Source of the DNA: Hirudinaria manillensis
Taxonomy: Eukaryota > Annelida > Clitellata > Hirudinida > Hirudinidae
Direction of reading: 5' to 3'
Assembly: GCA_034509925.1 (NCBI GenBank)
Contig: CM067530.1
Coordinates: 5,874,001 to 5,938,000 of the forward strand
Length of the DNA: 64,000 nucleotides
Both the position numbers and the translations under genes were made by a program. Below are positions 1 through 11,760 of the stretch, one piece after another. Numbering within the stretch: the first letter of the stretch is position 1; every line of letters begins with the position of its first letter. The notes beneath the pieces are model-generated. The model ran no database searches and was not told where the DNA came from. It saw only the letters and a program-made list of their open reading frames with translations.

Positions 1-292
1 ATTTGATCAAATTTAACTTTAATTTTCCGCTTAACTCGAATACTTTGATATCAAATAAAAATATTATTTTGATTAATGTTTTTTATATTTGCATTTGTTT
101 CTTCAGTTTTGCTTTATCTTGGATGTTAATTATCAGAATAATTAATTTGGAATCAATGTATATTCTTACTTCACTCAATTTTTTAAATTTCAATTGAAAG
201 TTATGAACGATTGCATGTTGTGGTTAAGGAGACCAAACTGTAGAATAACATTCATGAATCTGATTAATTAATCTATTTATAATGTTTACTTG
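1..292. other. AT-rich non-coding leader of the window
   Basis: No splice-bounded or conserved reading frame is visible. The 64-codon frame at the very start is AT-driven, with a low-complexity composition (Asn, Ile, Phe, Leu). I see no RNA gene or repeat here. Confidence 0.5.
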
Positions 293-1908
293 GACTTAAA
301 TGTGCTTTCTGATTTCATTATTGATCTAATACAATTTAAATTTGGAATTTATTAATTAGACGAATTTATCATCTTTTAAGTCATTGACTAAAATTAGCCT
401 GCAATCCATTAATGTACAATTACAATTGTTATTATAATAAATGTTTACGCCAGTTAAGCTTTCAACTTATTTATCTTTTGCCGAGATTGTTGGACCCGCA
501 TCTTTTCCCAATGCAGTGTTGCTTAGTAACCAATATGTTACCACTGGGTCGCTTGGGGAGAGCAGAATGTTAAATCTTTAAATTTAACACTTCCTCTTGG
601 CTTCTGGCGAAGATTCTACGTTGCCGAGGTGGCTAAGCAATGAAAAAGTTATCAGAATATTCTAGAGTTAGTTTGCTCTGTCCTTACCTAAGCGAAAATA
701 CTTCCATGAAAGATTTTATGTTTGGTTCGTGAATAATTTTTGGTGTTTGCTTTCCACATCTGAAATCAGTCACTTGAGAGACACAGAAGGTATAGTTAGC
801 AAATTTAATAACTACTATAAATTTCAATGTCACCAGAAACGTTGACTCATTGTGTAATCGTAAGCGTGAGAGCACCGAAGACCACGGGTGAAGAATTTCT
901 GGATGCAGTAGTTATATATTCTTTGAGAATATTTCAGCGAATAAGATTTCTTGAGAATTTTTTTCTTAGTTCCTAAGATTGAGTTTTAATGTGTTTTTTT
1001 AATCATAACATCTTTTTTTCTTGAAACGGGAAAATTATTTCATTGAGAGTCGTCCATAAAAAAACATCTGCGACGGGACAGAGTCAAACATGGACTGTTA
1101 ATGTAGTTCAGTTGGAAACAATGAAGAGGAAGGTTTAGCAAAACATGGATTATAAAAACATGGACAAACACCAAACTTTAATAAAATTGCAATGATTGCG
1201 TGAAGGTAAAGTCAAACAGTTAAAAGCTGACTTGTGAACGACAAGGGTGGGGAACCTACGGATGTCGGTACTTGGTGCAATAAAATCACTCCCCCCTCGA
1301 GATCTAAATGCCTCCCTTGTCCACATTTCGTGAAAGAATGCATGTTCCAACAAATACACCTTGCGCGGGACTTTCCGGATACCGCCATAGTCGTCCCAGG
1401 GATGAGGGTTGGACCCATGCAGATCGCCGCCCATAAGTCTCGGGTTGTAATACAAACTTATTGTTGAAATACTGTTACTAAAATGCTCTTTAAAATTTTC
1501 TGTAAAAGTCACTCCATTTTTTAGCCGCAAAATCAAATTCTCTACCTATTTCCTGCCTATAAAGTTATACATGCCTATACTTTAAGCAGATAAGTCTAAA
1601 ATGCTCAGAGTTGCAAGCCACTAGCAAACTAGTTACATTTTTTTTATCAGATTAATATGTAAACTTGTCGGGTGGGTGTTCCTCACAGAACTAATAAAAA
1701 TCATATATTTTCTCAAACAGCACTTTAGTCGCTGCTTCTAATAACCTTAAACTAAAGATTTATCATTCGCAACTTCATTCATTTTGTTGTATTGAATGTA
1801 CTTTGGTTGTTTTAAAAATCGCAAATAATTATATTGTTTTAATACGATAATTTTGCTAATAAGTATGTCTCTCGTTCATACAATGTATGAACTTTTACAA
1901 ATATTTGA
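293..1908. repeat. Dispersed repeat, copy A
   Basis: This block matches 9907-11388 in the same orientation over most of its length. Shared landmarks include the stretch around 297-350, the GC-richer segment around 600-640, the block at 660-890, the block at 1230-1480 and the right end near 1860-1905. Copy A has about 215 extra bases (roughly 362-575) that copy B lacks, and it lacks about 100 bases that copy B has. Both strands show short open frames at 1150-1536, but the frames are not held across the two copies because of small indels, so I do not call a protein. No clear terminal inverted repeats or target-site duplications were seen. It could be an old transposon remnant or a local duplication. 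Confidence 0.7.
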
Positions 1909-2575
1909 ATGCCTTATATTACCGACCCTTGCCCTAGACCAATTTATATTCAATTCAAAACAGTTGTTATGCAATTAAACGCGGCTCAGTTACACAATCA
2001 GACTATTTTTCTCTGTGGCTTCTAATTAATTAATTGCTTGATAGCGATCTATTTATGGCTCTTGATTGCAAACCGAGAATTCAGGGTTAAATTCACGCTT
2101 TGAGTATTTTTTTTATCCCAGTTCTATGACCATTTTTTACTTACAAATTGGAAAACTTCATTACATCCAAAAGGAACGAAAGAATACACGAAGAAAATGA
2201 AAAGTATCTTGCATATTTATCATGTTCAAATTTTCATATGTAATCCAAACATTCCGCAAACGGCACGATAGAGTCTTTCCAACTTGACCTATAAAAACAA
2301 TTCACTTGTATGTCATTGTGTAAAAATCTTCGATCATAAATTGAATCATTATTATTCCTCTAAATCTTAAATTACTTTACAAACCCAATTAATAAGATAT
2401 TAAGGAAAAGGTGGCACATCTGAATTGAGATGATGCTTGGCGCTTTATAATTGGTTTCAATATAATTCTTTTTTTTATAAATTCCCAAATCAAATAATAA
2501 TATAAAAAATAATAGTAGTAATAACTAATAATAATTAAATAATAATAATAACCTAATAATAACATGATGACTTAC
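1909..2575. other. Gap between repeat copy A and the first gene
   Basis: AT-rich sequence with short ATA/AAT runs near 2500-2560. It may contain downstream exons or the 3' end of the minus-strand gene that starts at 5445, but I could not identify them. Confidence 0.4.
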
Positions 2576-5445
2576 ATTTCCAATATCCTCTCCTTTCAAC
2601 AGTTTGGCTAAATCATCTAACATATATTCATGCCGTTTACTTAGAAGCACGAATGGGCTGCAAAGAATAGAAAATCACTTGATTTATTTCTTCAAATAAA
2701 CGATCTAAACAGCAGGCGAGCTTTGCCTGGTTAGTGAACATCGCGCAAAATAAATTAGCTAAAGCTGATACCAACTAAAGGCAATTAAATAATTTATTAA
2801 AAATTAAACAATAATTAGAAAAAACTTGTTTGGCGAACCATTTCCTCCTTGTTGTTTCAAACCACCATGGTAAAACGTCACTTTTTATTTTACCTAAGAT
2901 CACATCCAAAAAGAACATTCTTAAGCAGATGCTATAAAAATAGCGATCCTCAATCTCTTCAAACTTTCCTGTTACCTGATGATATTGGAATTATTATTAC
3001 GCACAGTTATTTCTTTTTTATTACTTTTTACGAACTAACTTTAATTAGTTTTTTGCTCCACGAGAAAGCCTTATACATACTCGACATGACGAACAAGTAT
3101 TTGAGAAAGTCATCGTAGATCATAGATTTCTCTATTGTGTAATCTTGTTGATCTTTAGAATGTATTGAATCCTGGGTTTGGTCAAACATTGGATTGCCTG
3201 CTCGATAATCGTCGACTGAAATGTACGGTTCCAAGTCGTTGCAGTGACGAATGTCAACAAGTCTCATCTCATCATTGGAATATTTGATTTTCAAAATATC
3301 CTAAAAATATAACAAAATTTACGATCAAAATAAAAAAAAATTAATAAAAAGATGAAACTCACTCCAAAGACATCCTCCATTAGACGACTACTCTGATGTA
3401 CTACATTCGTGATGTACGAATACTCGTTATACTACAAAAGTTAATAAATGCATCTAAAAGGATTATCTATTTATTTATTATTTTGTTCAATACCATTTTC
3501 CAATTTGCAGTCAGAAAGCGCTTGGCGAGTTGCAATTTTTCTTTGACACTTTTGGCAGTTGAAAAATATTTGAAGAGATTATCGGGGTAAAGTCGGACAT
3601 TATTTTCGCCGATACGTATCAATAGCTCTAAGTAATTTTCATCGAATTTCGAAATCTGGAACAAATAATTAAATTTTCAAAAACATAAATTTTTAAATGG
3701 AATTTAATCAGAACCCCTCCCAATTGCTTCAGAGCTTCTACATCTTGAAATCTCTCTCCTTTAAACTTAAATCTTTCAAAAATGAACGTACCTGGAAATT
3801 ATTTTGAGATTGAAATGAAACTTATTAATAATTAAGTGAGACGTCGTATAAAACATCACCAAAGACACTGTTATTGCAAAAACATTCGTCGGAAATCAGT
3901 TGCGATCTTTTCATTACGTGTTATTTAATAAACAACAATTGATGCAGACATTAAGTTAAGCACAGCTATTAGAAAAGAAAACAAAAAAATTCATGTATTT
4001 AAGTTTGGGAACCGTAACTTCTTGGGGATGTCAATGTAATTATTTCAACTTCTGGTTAAAAATATATCGAAGGAGCAGATTATTGCACACAATGATGACG
4101 AGTAATATTGGAAACAGCTCGAATAAAAATGTATTTTCCAGCAGATAAAAAACATATATTTGAATGTCGCTATTGTACACTTGTCGCTATTCTTACACTG
4201 ATGTGATAACCAAGTCGTTATCCTCTTCTGCTTTGGTATTTTGGCCTCGGGAATATTTCTCAAATCCAAGATCCAAAAAAATATTGGTATTAAAAATGAA
4301 TCTGAAAGAAAACATTTTATAATAAACCGATTAAGTTGACAAAACAATTGTATCTCACATTTTGAAATGGTGTTTTCAAAGATTTCTTGTCTGCTGTGAT
4401 CCCTTATTGCCATCTTTAGAAACTTAATTGCGCGACAAATATTTATTTCCGTCCTCCTTTCAACCAACCTCTCCATTGACCTGTCATTGAAATGTTTCAC
4501 CTCAATTTTAAATTCGAAAACATTTTGTTTATGAAATTGTATTGTTCAAACCATCCGAAGTTTGCAAATCCGTTTAATTCTAGATGCTCCGTCCCAAGCT
4601 TGTCAATCAACTGACAAAATGTATTATCCACCATTTGATGTTTAACCTGGGTGAAATAAAGGATTTATTTAGTTGTAATAGTTGTAATCGAAAAATTACG
4701 TTTGTATTGGGAATGTAGCTTATTACAGCAGCAATATATAAATTTGTTTACCTTAAGGGAACATGTCATGAAATGTGAAAAACATTTACGGATTACTAAA
4801 GATGTCAATTCTTCTGACAAATTTCCTTATTAAAATGAAAAAGTAAAGTTGTTAAATTAGCTTGACAAAAAATAGGGCATTCAATAGCATTTAGTAAAAA
4901 GTAAGTTACAATAATAATATTTTCTGTTTTTGCACTCTATGAATATATTTCATTTTTGTTTGAATCTGGACACAAAGCAACATAATGAGGTAGCAACCGG
5001 CTTCATGTGTTTGAGATATGCCCTCATCTTCAGCATCATCATATAAGATGTCGTCGATTTCAAAGAGACTAGTGTCTGAAATCTGTGGCAGACGAGAACT
5101 GAAGAGACAAAAAAACCGAACTTAGAAGAAATACATTATTATTATTGTGGCATATATCTCTAGCGTTTATTCACGCAACCTCTTATTTTTGTACTTAAAG
5201 TTAAACAGGGATTTCCGACCTTAATATCTTTAGATCCGGTATGCATTTTTCTAGGTTTTCGTTTGTAAATTTTACACTCAATTTCACTAATGACTCGGTC
5301 ATTAGTAATACTTCTAAAAAAATATGATGAAGTTAATTTTGCAAATTTAAAATTATTCTCTAGATTGATACGAATCCTTACCTTCTTTCGATTTCGTTTC
5401 ATTTTTCTGGCAGTCAAAACAATGTTCGTTATAATTGACCTCCAT
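2576..5445 (-). CDS. Unrecognised multi-exon gene, 3' end not found
   Basis: I do not recognise the product. Exons read on the minus strand are 5445-5382 (ATG start, MEVNYNEHCF), 5313-5220, 5098 to about 4960 (end unsure), 4646-4552, 4480-4359, 4301-4197, 3791-3715, 3655-3494, 3431-3363, 3300-3081 and 2657-2576. Nearly all have standard GT/AG borders, and the phases agree from 4646 through 3081. The encoded protein is mostly helical-looking and charged, with an acidic segment (FEIDDILYDDAEDE) near the N-terminus and no signal peptide or membrane span. The last two exons do not join in phase, so at least one exon between 2658 and 3080 is missing from the model, and the stop codon was not found. 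The consistent phase over six exons makes a real gene likely, but no family can be named. Confidence 0.6.
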
Positions 5446-8400
5446 TTACGACTTGAACTATTTCCGGTCAGTTGAGATTAAAAGATGTGAGTTGCTGTCG
5501 AAGAAAAGATTAACATTAGTGCTTATGTGTTACATTTTAAAACTATTAAACAAAGGATTAACAATTAAATTATTATTTAATATATGTGAAATATGATCAA
5601 TGTAAAATATGATAAATATTCGGAAAGACAAATAGAATATTTTAATAATTCATATTTTAAGGTTGGAATGATGTTAGGTTACTGGTTCCCAAAAGCATGG
5701 TTCGGCAAGGGGATCGCCATGGATTTGGTTTTAAAACCAAAATTAAATTTAAAATTTAAAGATGGGTTATAAAACAGAAATGATTTATTTATGCTTCGCA
5801 ACTCGCGAAATATGCGAGGTTATACCGGACGAAATAAATGGGGCAAATTAGCCGGGGACTTATTCTTTGTCTTCAAAAACATAAGGAAACATAAGCGCTG
5901 CTCATCAAGAGTATTAAAATAGAAACTATGTAAATATAAAATTAAAAAAACGTAAACTTAAACAAAATTTTATAGATGGAACGTGTGGTCAGTGAGTATT
6001 ATTTTTGTTTAGGGTATTCTCCAAAAACACACCGCAGTGAAATTCAATATGAAATTGTTGTAAAAATACGTTTTTACTTATTTTTTAATTATTTTTTCTA
6101 AGAATGAAAACCTAACACTTTGTTTATATCATAGTTACCAACTTTGCCAACCAGCATTAGACCGAACAAGTGCCAAAAAAAAATAAAACTAAAAGCCTTA
6201 CATTAAAACATTCACTGTATTTTTTGGCTCCAGTTTAGGATAATTTCTTCAAAGATATTAACTTTCAGTTATCCAACAAAATGCCAACGTTGGGCAAATT
6301 TTGCACGTGAATGGGGTTAGTACTTGGCAGAATCAATAATTATTAACAAAAATTGATTTAATGTGGACAATAATAAAATTAATTTAACATATTTTTCGTC
6401 TACGAAATGAGGTTGTTTGCATTCACTCAAAAATACCTTTATGGTAAAAACAATTTCATCGAGGGTCACGTGAGGAGCTAATTAGTTTATTGGCGCCCGC
6501 AAGTCAAAAGCTTGCTGTTGGTCTTGGAGGCAGGTCCTGCCGCATAATTCGGGTGAAAATAGTGCTTAAAGCACTTTTGAAAGCTTAGAATAAGCGAATT
6601 TTCTGCTAGTTGCTAGCAAGTTTTTGTCAACAGGACCTCGACACCGTAAGTTTAAAGGAGAACTTTTTAAATGAATGCGACAATGAAGCGGTGGTTTTAT
6701 GCTTTCTTATGCTTTCTTAAATGCTTATGTTAAATATTGAGGAAATACCACGACGGTGAAGTTGGCAAACTTTCGGCAAACCTTTTGAACGCCAATATCT
6801 CCGGAACGGAAAGAGCTAGAACCAAAATTCTTTTTTTAACTGATAGATAATGTTCACAGAAATTATGTGGACATAATAAAAAGACAGAGTCAATATTGAA
6901 TAGCTGTACAATGCTTTATTATCAGCATTATTTTGATGGATGGTGGTGGACTTTTCATTCACTCAGTAAAATTCTTTCAGTACTTTTTAAATGTTCCTGT
7001 GAAGCATTAATGCTTCATCAGAATTTCTAACTTTTGAATTCCATTGAGCAACTTGTTGACAAACTAGTCCTTGATATTATGAAGCACTGGTTTTATTTTT
7101 TTTATCTGTTTGATTTTTGGACTTTTTTTCAGTTTGGTCATCCGCAGACTGCTGAGATCAGCTAAAACTACATAAAGCACTGGGAATGAGTGCTAGTTAA
7201 GCTCTCTCGATCGTGAAGAAACGCCATAGTTGATGCTCGACTCACTCGGGTATCGCCCACCAGCCCCGCCTATCGTTTTATATGTCGTCTGCGCTTTTAG
7301 AACGCCTCGCGACAAAAAATAAGAGGCTCGCCTAATCGCATTGCTGAAATTTTCAACCTGAAAACATGATTTAGACCAATTTGCTAAATTAGACCATTGG
7401 AAATCAAATTACATTCTTAAAAATAACTATATTTTTATTTATAATATAAGTTTGTTGAATCGTGGGAGAGGTTAAACAGCTAGATTTGAACATAAATTAC
7501 AGTTGCTACAGGATCAAATTAGTTTAAAATCAGTGACAAGTGCATTTACACATCATACGGTGTTGCGATTCCCAATGTCAAATCCAGGAAAGCATTATAA
7601 AGTTTCAAAGGGGAGGGGGGAGTCAATTTTATTGTTCCAAGAACATCACAGAAAAAAATGTTATGACCTATCCATTTAAAGTTGATAACTTAAAAATAAA
7701 CATGTCATGTTGAAACTTACAATTACGAACCAAGATTTAAAATTAATGGTTGATTCATGTATCGGACTTGTCATCCAAAGGAATATACACGAAAGTTAAA
7801 TAAAAGCAATTAATAAAAATTATGATACGAAACAAAAAGGTAAATAATGCATAATTTTTACTTTAAAACTTTTGAATATTATTTACCGTAATATAAGTGG
7901 CCTAAATGAATTTTTAATAATATATGGATATAATTAGTAATTAACAAGTAACCATTAATTAACTTATGCAAGGGAATTATAATACAGAGCTTGGGAACTT
8001 TTATAGTCGATTTACTTTTCATTTGTAAACACTCAATGGAATACTTTTAGGGTTTTTTGCAGATTACATTAGTATTTTATAGGTTGATTATTACACTTTA
8101 CAACATATTTTGATGGTATGTTTTCGCTAAGAATTGTTACCACCGATCACCGCATGGATAAGCCACTTGCAGGATATGATGTCGGATCTTCAGATTTTTG
8201 ACAAATATTTAAGATGTTTATGGACTACAATCTCTTTGGAATGAATTTTATCCACCTTTCCAACGTTAAGTTTCGCTTACCACTGCCATCTCTTGATAGT
8301 GGAAAAGGTGATTTAAAAAATTAAAATCATTTTAAGTCAACTATTTTAGTTTTAATTACTGTCAAATAAAATTCAGATTTGCAATGGAATTCGGAATCAG

Positions 8401-8485
8401 TGACTGGGTTAGTAAGCAACTGGTGGCAGGTTTTTGAAACCAGTTTGGAACTCCTACATGACAACTAAATGTGTTTTGCAGTGAG
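5446..8485. other. 3 kb intergenic region
   Basis: Upstream of the minus-strand gene and upstream of the plus-strand gene at 8486, so both promoters probably lie here. It is AT-rich apart from two GC-richer patches near 6440-6550 and 7190-7320. A palindromic CACGTG hexamer lies near 6467. Short in-phase candidates such as an ATG at 8384 do not splice in frame to the next exon and may be 5' UTR. No repeat partner or RNA gene was recognised. Confidence 0.5.
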
Positions 8486-9837
8486 ATGATTTGTTTTGAG
8501 ATGAGATCTAGCAATTGTGAACTGGAAGTGGATGCACATGCTTGCAACATCCTCAATAGAGAGGAATTGTCAGGTATTTTATTTACAAACATTTATTATT
8601 ATGCAAGATATTATTGTGTAATTGTTTTATGTCTGCATTATTAATCATTGCACATATCTTATGTAGAAATTAATTAAATAGAGATTTCAGTATTTCATTG
8701 AAATAGTGCATGATATAAAATGTTTTTGGCCAGGCAGGATGGCTGGGAATCCAGGTCTTCTGGCTTTGTGGCAGGAAGAGAGGATGAGATGTAGGATGAA
8801 TAATTTGGATTCTCAGCTCACTCCTTCTCTTACTCCAGGTTGTTGGTTTTTTTTTACACTTTCCAGTCATCATGTCAGTCATCCCAGTCATTTCGATCAT
8901 TGTTAACAGAAGCAAAACAAAGTGATTGCTTTGAAAATAAATTATATTTAACAATCCTTTGATTTAACAACATTAAATTTAACAACCGTCTTCTTATTTT
9001 ATAGAAAGATTTCCTTCTTTTATTGCTACGGAGCAAAAATTGAAAATCAAGTTGATGGAAATGTTGAATTCTTTGAAACTGCAATCTGAACGTTCGCCTG
9101 AGGACATCCAAAAACCGTTGAATGAAACATTAACTGAGGATGGTGAGCTATTTAGATGTAACAGTTTAAGTACAATCTTTATATTACATTTTAGATTTAT
9201 TTTCTATATTAATGTTTCCAACGCAGTGCTTTTAATATATATACATATAATATTTGCAAACAATATTTGTTCCAAACGATGAGTTTGTTTTCTTGCCTCT
9301 ATCTTCAAGATTCTGAGGCTGTTATTTGTGAGAAAACTATATTGGATGTGGTCAGTCACAGTGAAAACTTTCTGGAAGAATCAGCTGCAAATAGTGAGCA
9401 TATTTTTTGTATATTTTAAAAATTAAATTAAAAAAAGTATTTAAATCATACTTTAGACTCTGTGTATGACTCTTCATTTGCTAATCTCTTGGCATCTCTG
9501 GCAATGGAACAAGGAACGTCACAGAAACCAAAGAATCTCCTTGAACTAGAGGAATGGGACTCTGTGCTTTCTCAAAATATTCAATTAAAAGCTGAGGATG
9601 GGAAGGTGGAAGAAGGAAATGGTGATGTTGATAATGATGGAGACAATGAAGATGACATCACCAGCCTGGAGATGTCCCAATGTTTTGATCCTGAATGTGG
9701 AAGGTAGTTCAAGTAATTATCAATTTTAATGGTTTGATGCATTAATTAATTTATGTCTTTGCAGAGAAAAGGAATCGCAGAATGAGCAGACATCAAAGAA
9801 ACACAAACCGTCTCCTGACGGTTATTTGTTATTTTGA
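8486..9837 (+). CDS. Small acidic protein of unknown function
   Basis: Five exons join in frame: 8486-8573, 9005-9142, 9310-9393, 9457-9703 and 9765-9837 (TGA). They total 630 bases, or 209 residues. I start at the ATG at 8486, inside an exon that follows an acceptor near 8481; the upstream candidate ATG at 8384 cannot be spliced in phase. The protein is hydrophilic and acidic, with a Glu/Asp/Asn-rich stretch around residues 150-175 (VEEGNGDVDNDGDNEDD), a short basic patch near the C-terminus (SKKHKPSPDG) and no membrane segment. I do not recognise a domain; a nuclear protein would fit the composition, but that is inference. The stop codon lies about 70 bases before dispersed repeat copy B, so the repeat may supply the 3' UTR. 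Confidence 0.65.
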
Positions 9838-9906
9838 TTTTTTGAAGGAAATACAAAATTTCAATCCAGATTATCAGAAGACTTATTTAATGTACAAATT
9901 ATTTCG

Positions 9907-11388
9907 AGAATTAAATGTGCTTTCTGATTTCATTATTGATCTAATACAATTTAAATTTGGAATTTATAAAATTAGACGTTTAACATTTCCTCTCGGGTTC
10001 TGGCGAAGATTCTACGTTGCCGAGGTGGCTAAGGTTTTAAAATCGTTCGAGATTGTGGGCAAATTTAGCTATGCAGGGTCGTAGTATCGAGAATGCACCA
10101 TTGTTCCCAACCCCGATGTGATGAAAAGCAATGAAAAAGTTATCAGAATTTCCAAGAGTTAGTTTGCTCTGTCCTTTCCTAAGCGAAAATACCTCCATGA
10201 AAGATTTTGCGTGTTTGGTTCTTGAACAATTTTTGGTGTTTGCTTTCCACATTTGAAATCAGTCACTTGAGAGACATAGAAGGTATAGTTAGCAAATTTA
10301 ATAACTACTATAAATTTCAATGTCACCAGAAACGTTGACTCATTGTGTAATCGTAAGCATGAGAGCACCGAAGACATTTTCTGGATGAAGTAGATATATA
10401 TATTCTTTGAGGATATTTCAGCGATTAAGATTTCTTGAGAATTTTTTTCTTAGTTTCAAAAATTGAGTTTTAATGTGTTTTTTAGTCATAACTTATTTAT
10501 TAAATCTTTTTTTCTTGAAACGGAAAATTATTAGATTGAGGGTCGTCCATCAAAGACATTTGCGAGGGGACAGAGTCAAACATGGACTGTTAATGTAGTT
10601 CAGTTGGAGACAAGGAAGAGGAAGGTTTATCAAAAAATGGATTATAAAAACATGGACAAATACCAAACTTTAATAAAATGAAGATGATTGCGTGAATGAG
10701 TTAAAGTCAAAATGTTAAAAACTGACTTGTGAACAACAGAGGGTAGGGAGAACCTACGGATGTCGGTATTTGGTACAACCCTTAATGCTTCCCTTGGTCC
10801 ACATTGCATGAAAGAAAGCCTGTCCCAGCTAATACCCCGCGCGGGACAACATATTTCCGGATACCACAATAGTCCTCCCCGGTATGAGGGATGGACACAT
10901 GCAGATCGCCGCCCATTAGTCTCGGGTTGTAATACAAACTTATTGTTGAAATACTGTTACTAAAATGTTCTTTATAATTCTCTATGCAAGTCACTCAATT
11001 TTTAGTCACAAAATCAAGTTCTCTACCTATTTCCTGCCTATAAAATTATACATGATTATATTTTAAGCACATAAGTCTAAAATGCTCAAAGGAGTTGCAA
11101 GCCACTAGCAAACTAGTTACATTTTTTTATCAGATTAATATGTAAACTTGTCGGGTGGGTGTTCCTCACAGAACTAATAAAAATCATATATTTTCTCAAA
11201 CAGCACTTTAGTCGCTGCTTCTAATAACCTTACACTTATGATTTATCATTCGCTACTTTTTTGTTAAATGAATTGAATGCACTTTGATTCTTTTAAAAAT
11301 CGCAAATAATTACATTATTTTAATTTGATAATTTTACTAATAAGTATGGCTACGTTCATACAATGTATGAACTTTTACAAATATTTGA
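9907..11388. repeat. Dispersed repeat, copy B
   Basis: Direct repeat of 293-1908, about 9.6 kb away. Copy B has a private segment of about 100 bases near 10033-10135 and lacks the 215-base segment of copy A, so neither copy is simply a truncated form of the other. The left end (near 9907) and right end (near 11388) are where similarity to copy A stops. Confidence 0.7.
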
Positions 11389-11760
11389 CAAATTCAATTG
11401 ATTAACTTCAGCTATTTTACTTTCTATGTACTGATATAACGATAAAAGAATATATACATCGCGCCTCATTTGGCACCTCATCGGCTGAATATATTTTTGG
11501 TGAGTTCCAAGTTTTTACGGAATATTTAAGATTAGGCAATTGATGAATTTAAATAATCATTTACATAGGCTTCACTAATGCAGACATTCATAAATTAATA
11601 AACTGTTAACAAATTAAAATAATAATATTATAGAATGATAACACCTTAATTGACACTAGTAACTGCGATCAAAATTTATAGGTGTGCTATTACATCTGAG
11701 ATAAGGAGGACAAAAATCATTTGAAAAGTTTGAATAATTATTATTTAATGAATTTAGAAT
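11389..11760. promoter_or_regulatory. Upstream region of UTP18
   Basis: AT-rich region between repeat copy B and the UTP18 start codon. It must hold the promoter and 5' UTR. I see no distinctive element beyond general AT-richness. Confidence 0.35.

Noticed and set aside
1150..1536. 128-codon minus-strand frame in repeat copy A
   Set aside because: The matching part of copy B has indels that shift the frame, and the other strand is equally open; no protein motif.
8384..8429. ATG at 8384 as the start of the small acidic gene (MEFGISDWVSKQLVAG)
   Set aside because: No available donor lets this frame join the exon at 8482 without an immediate stop.
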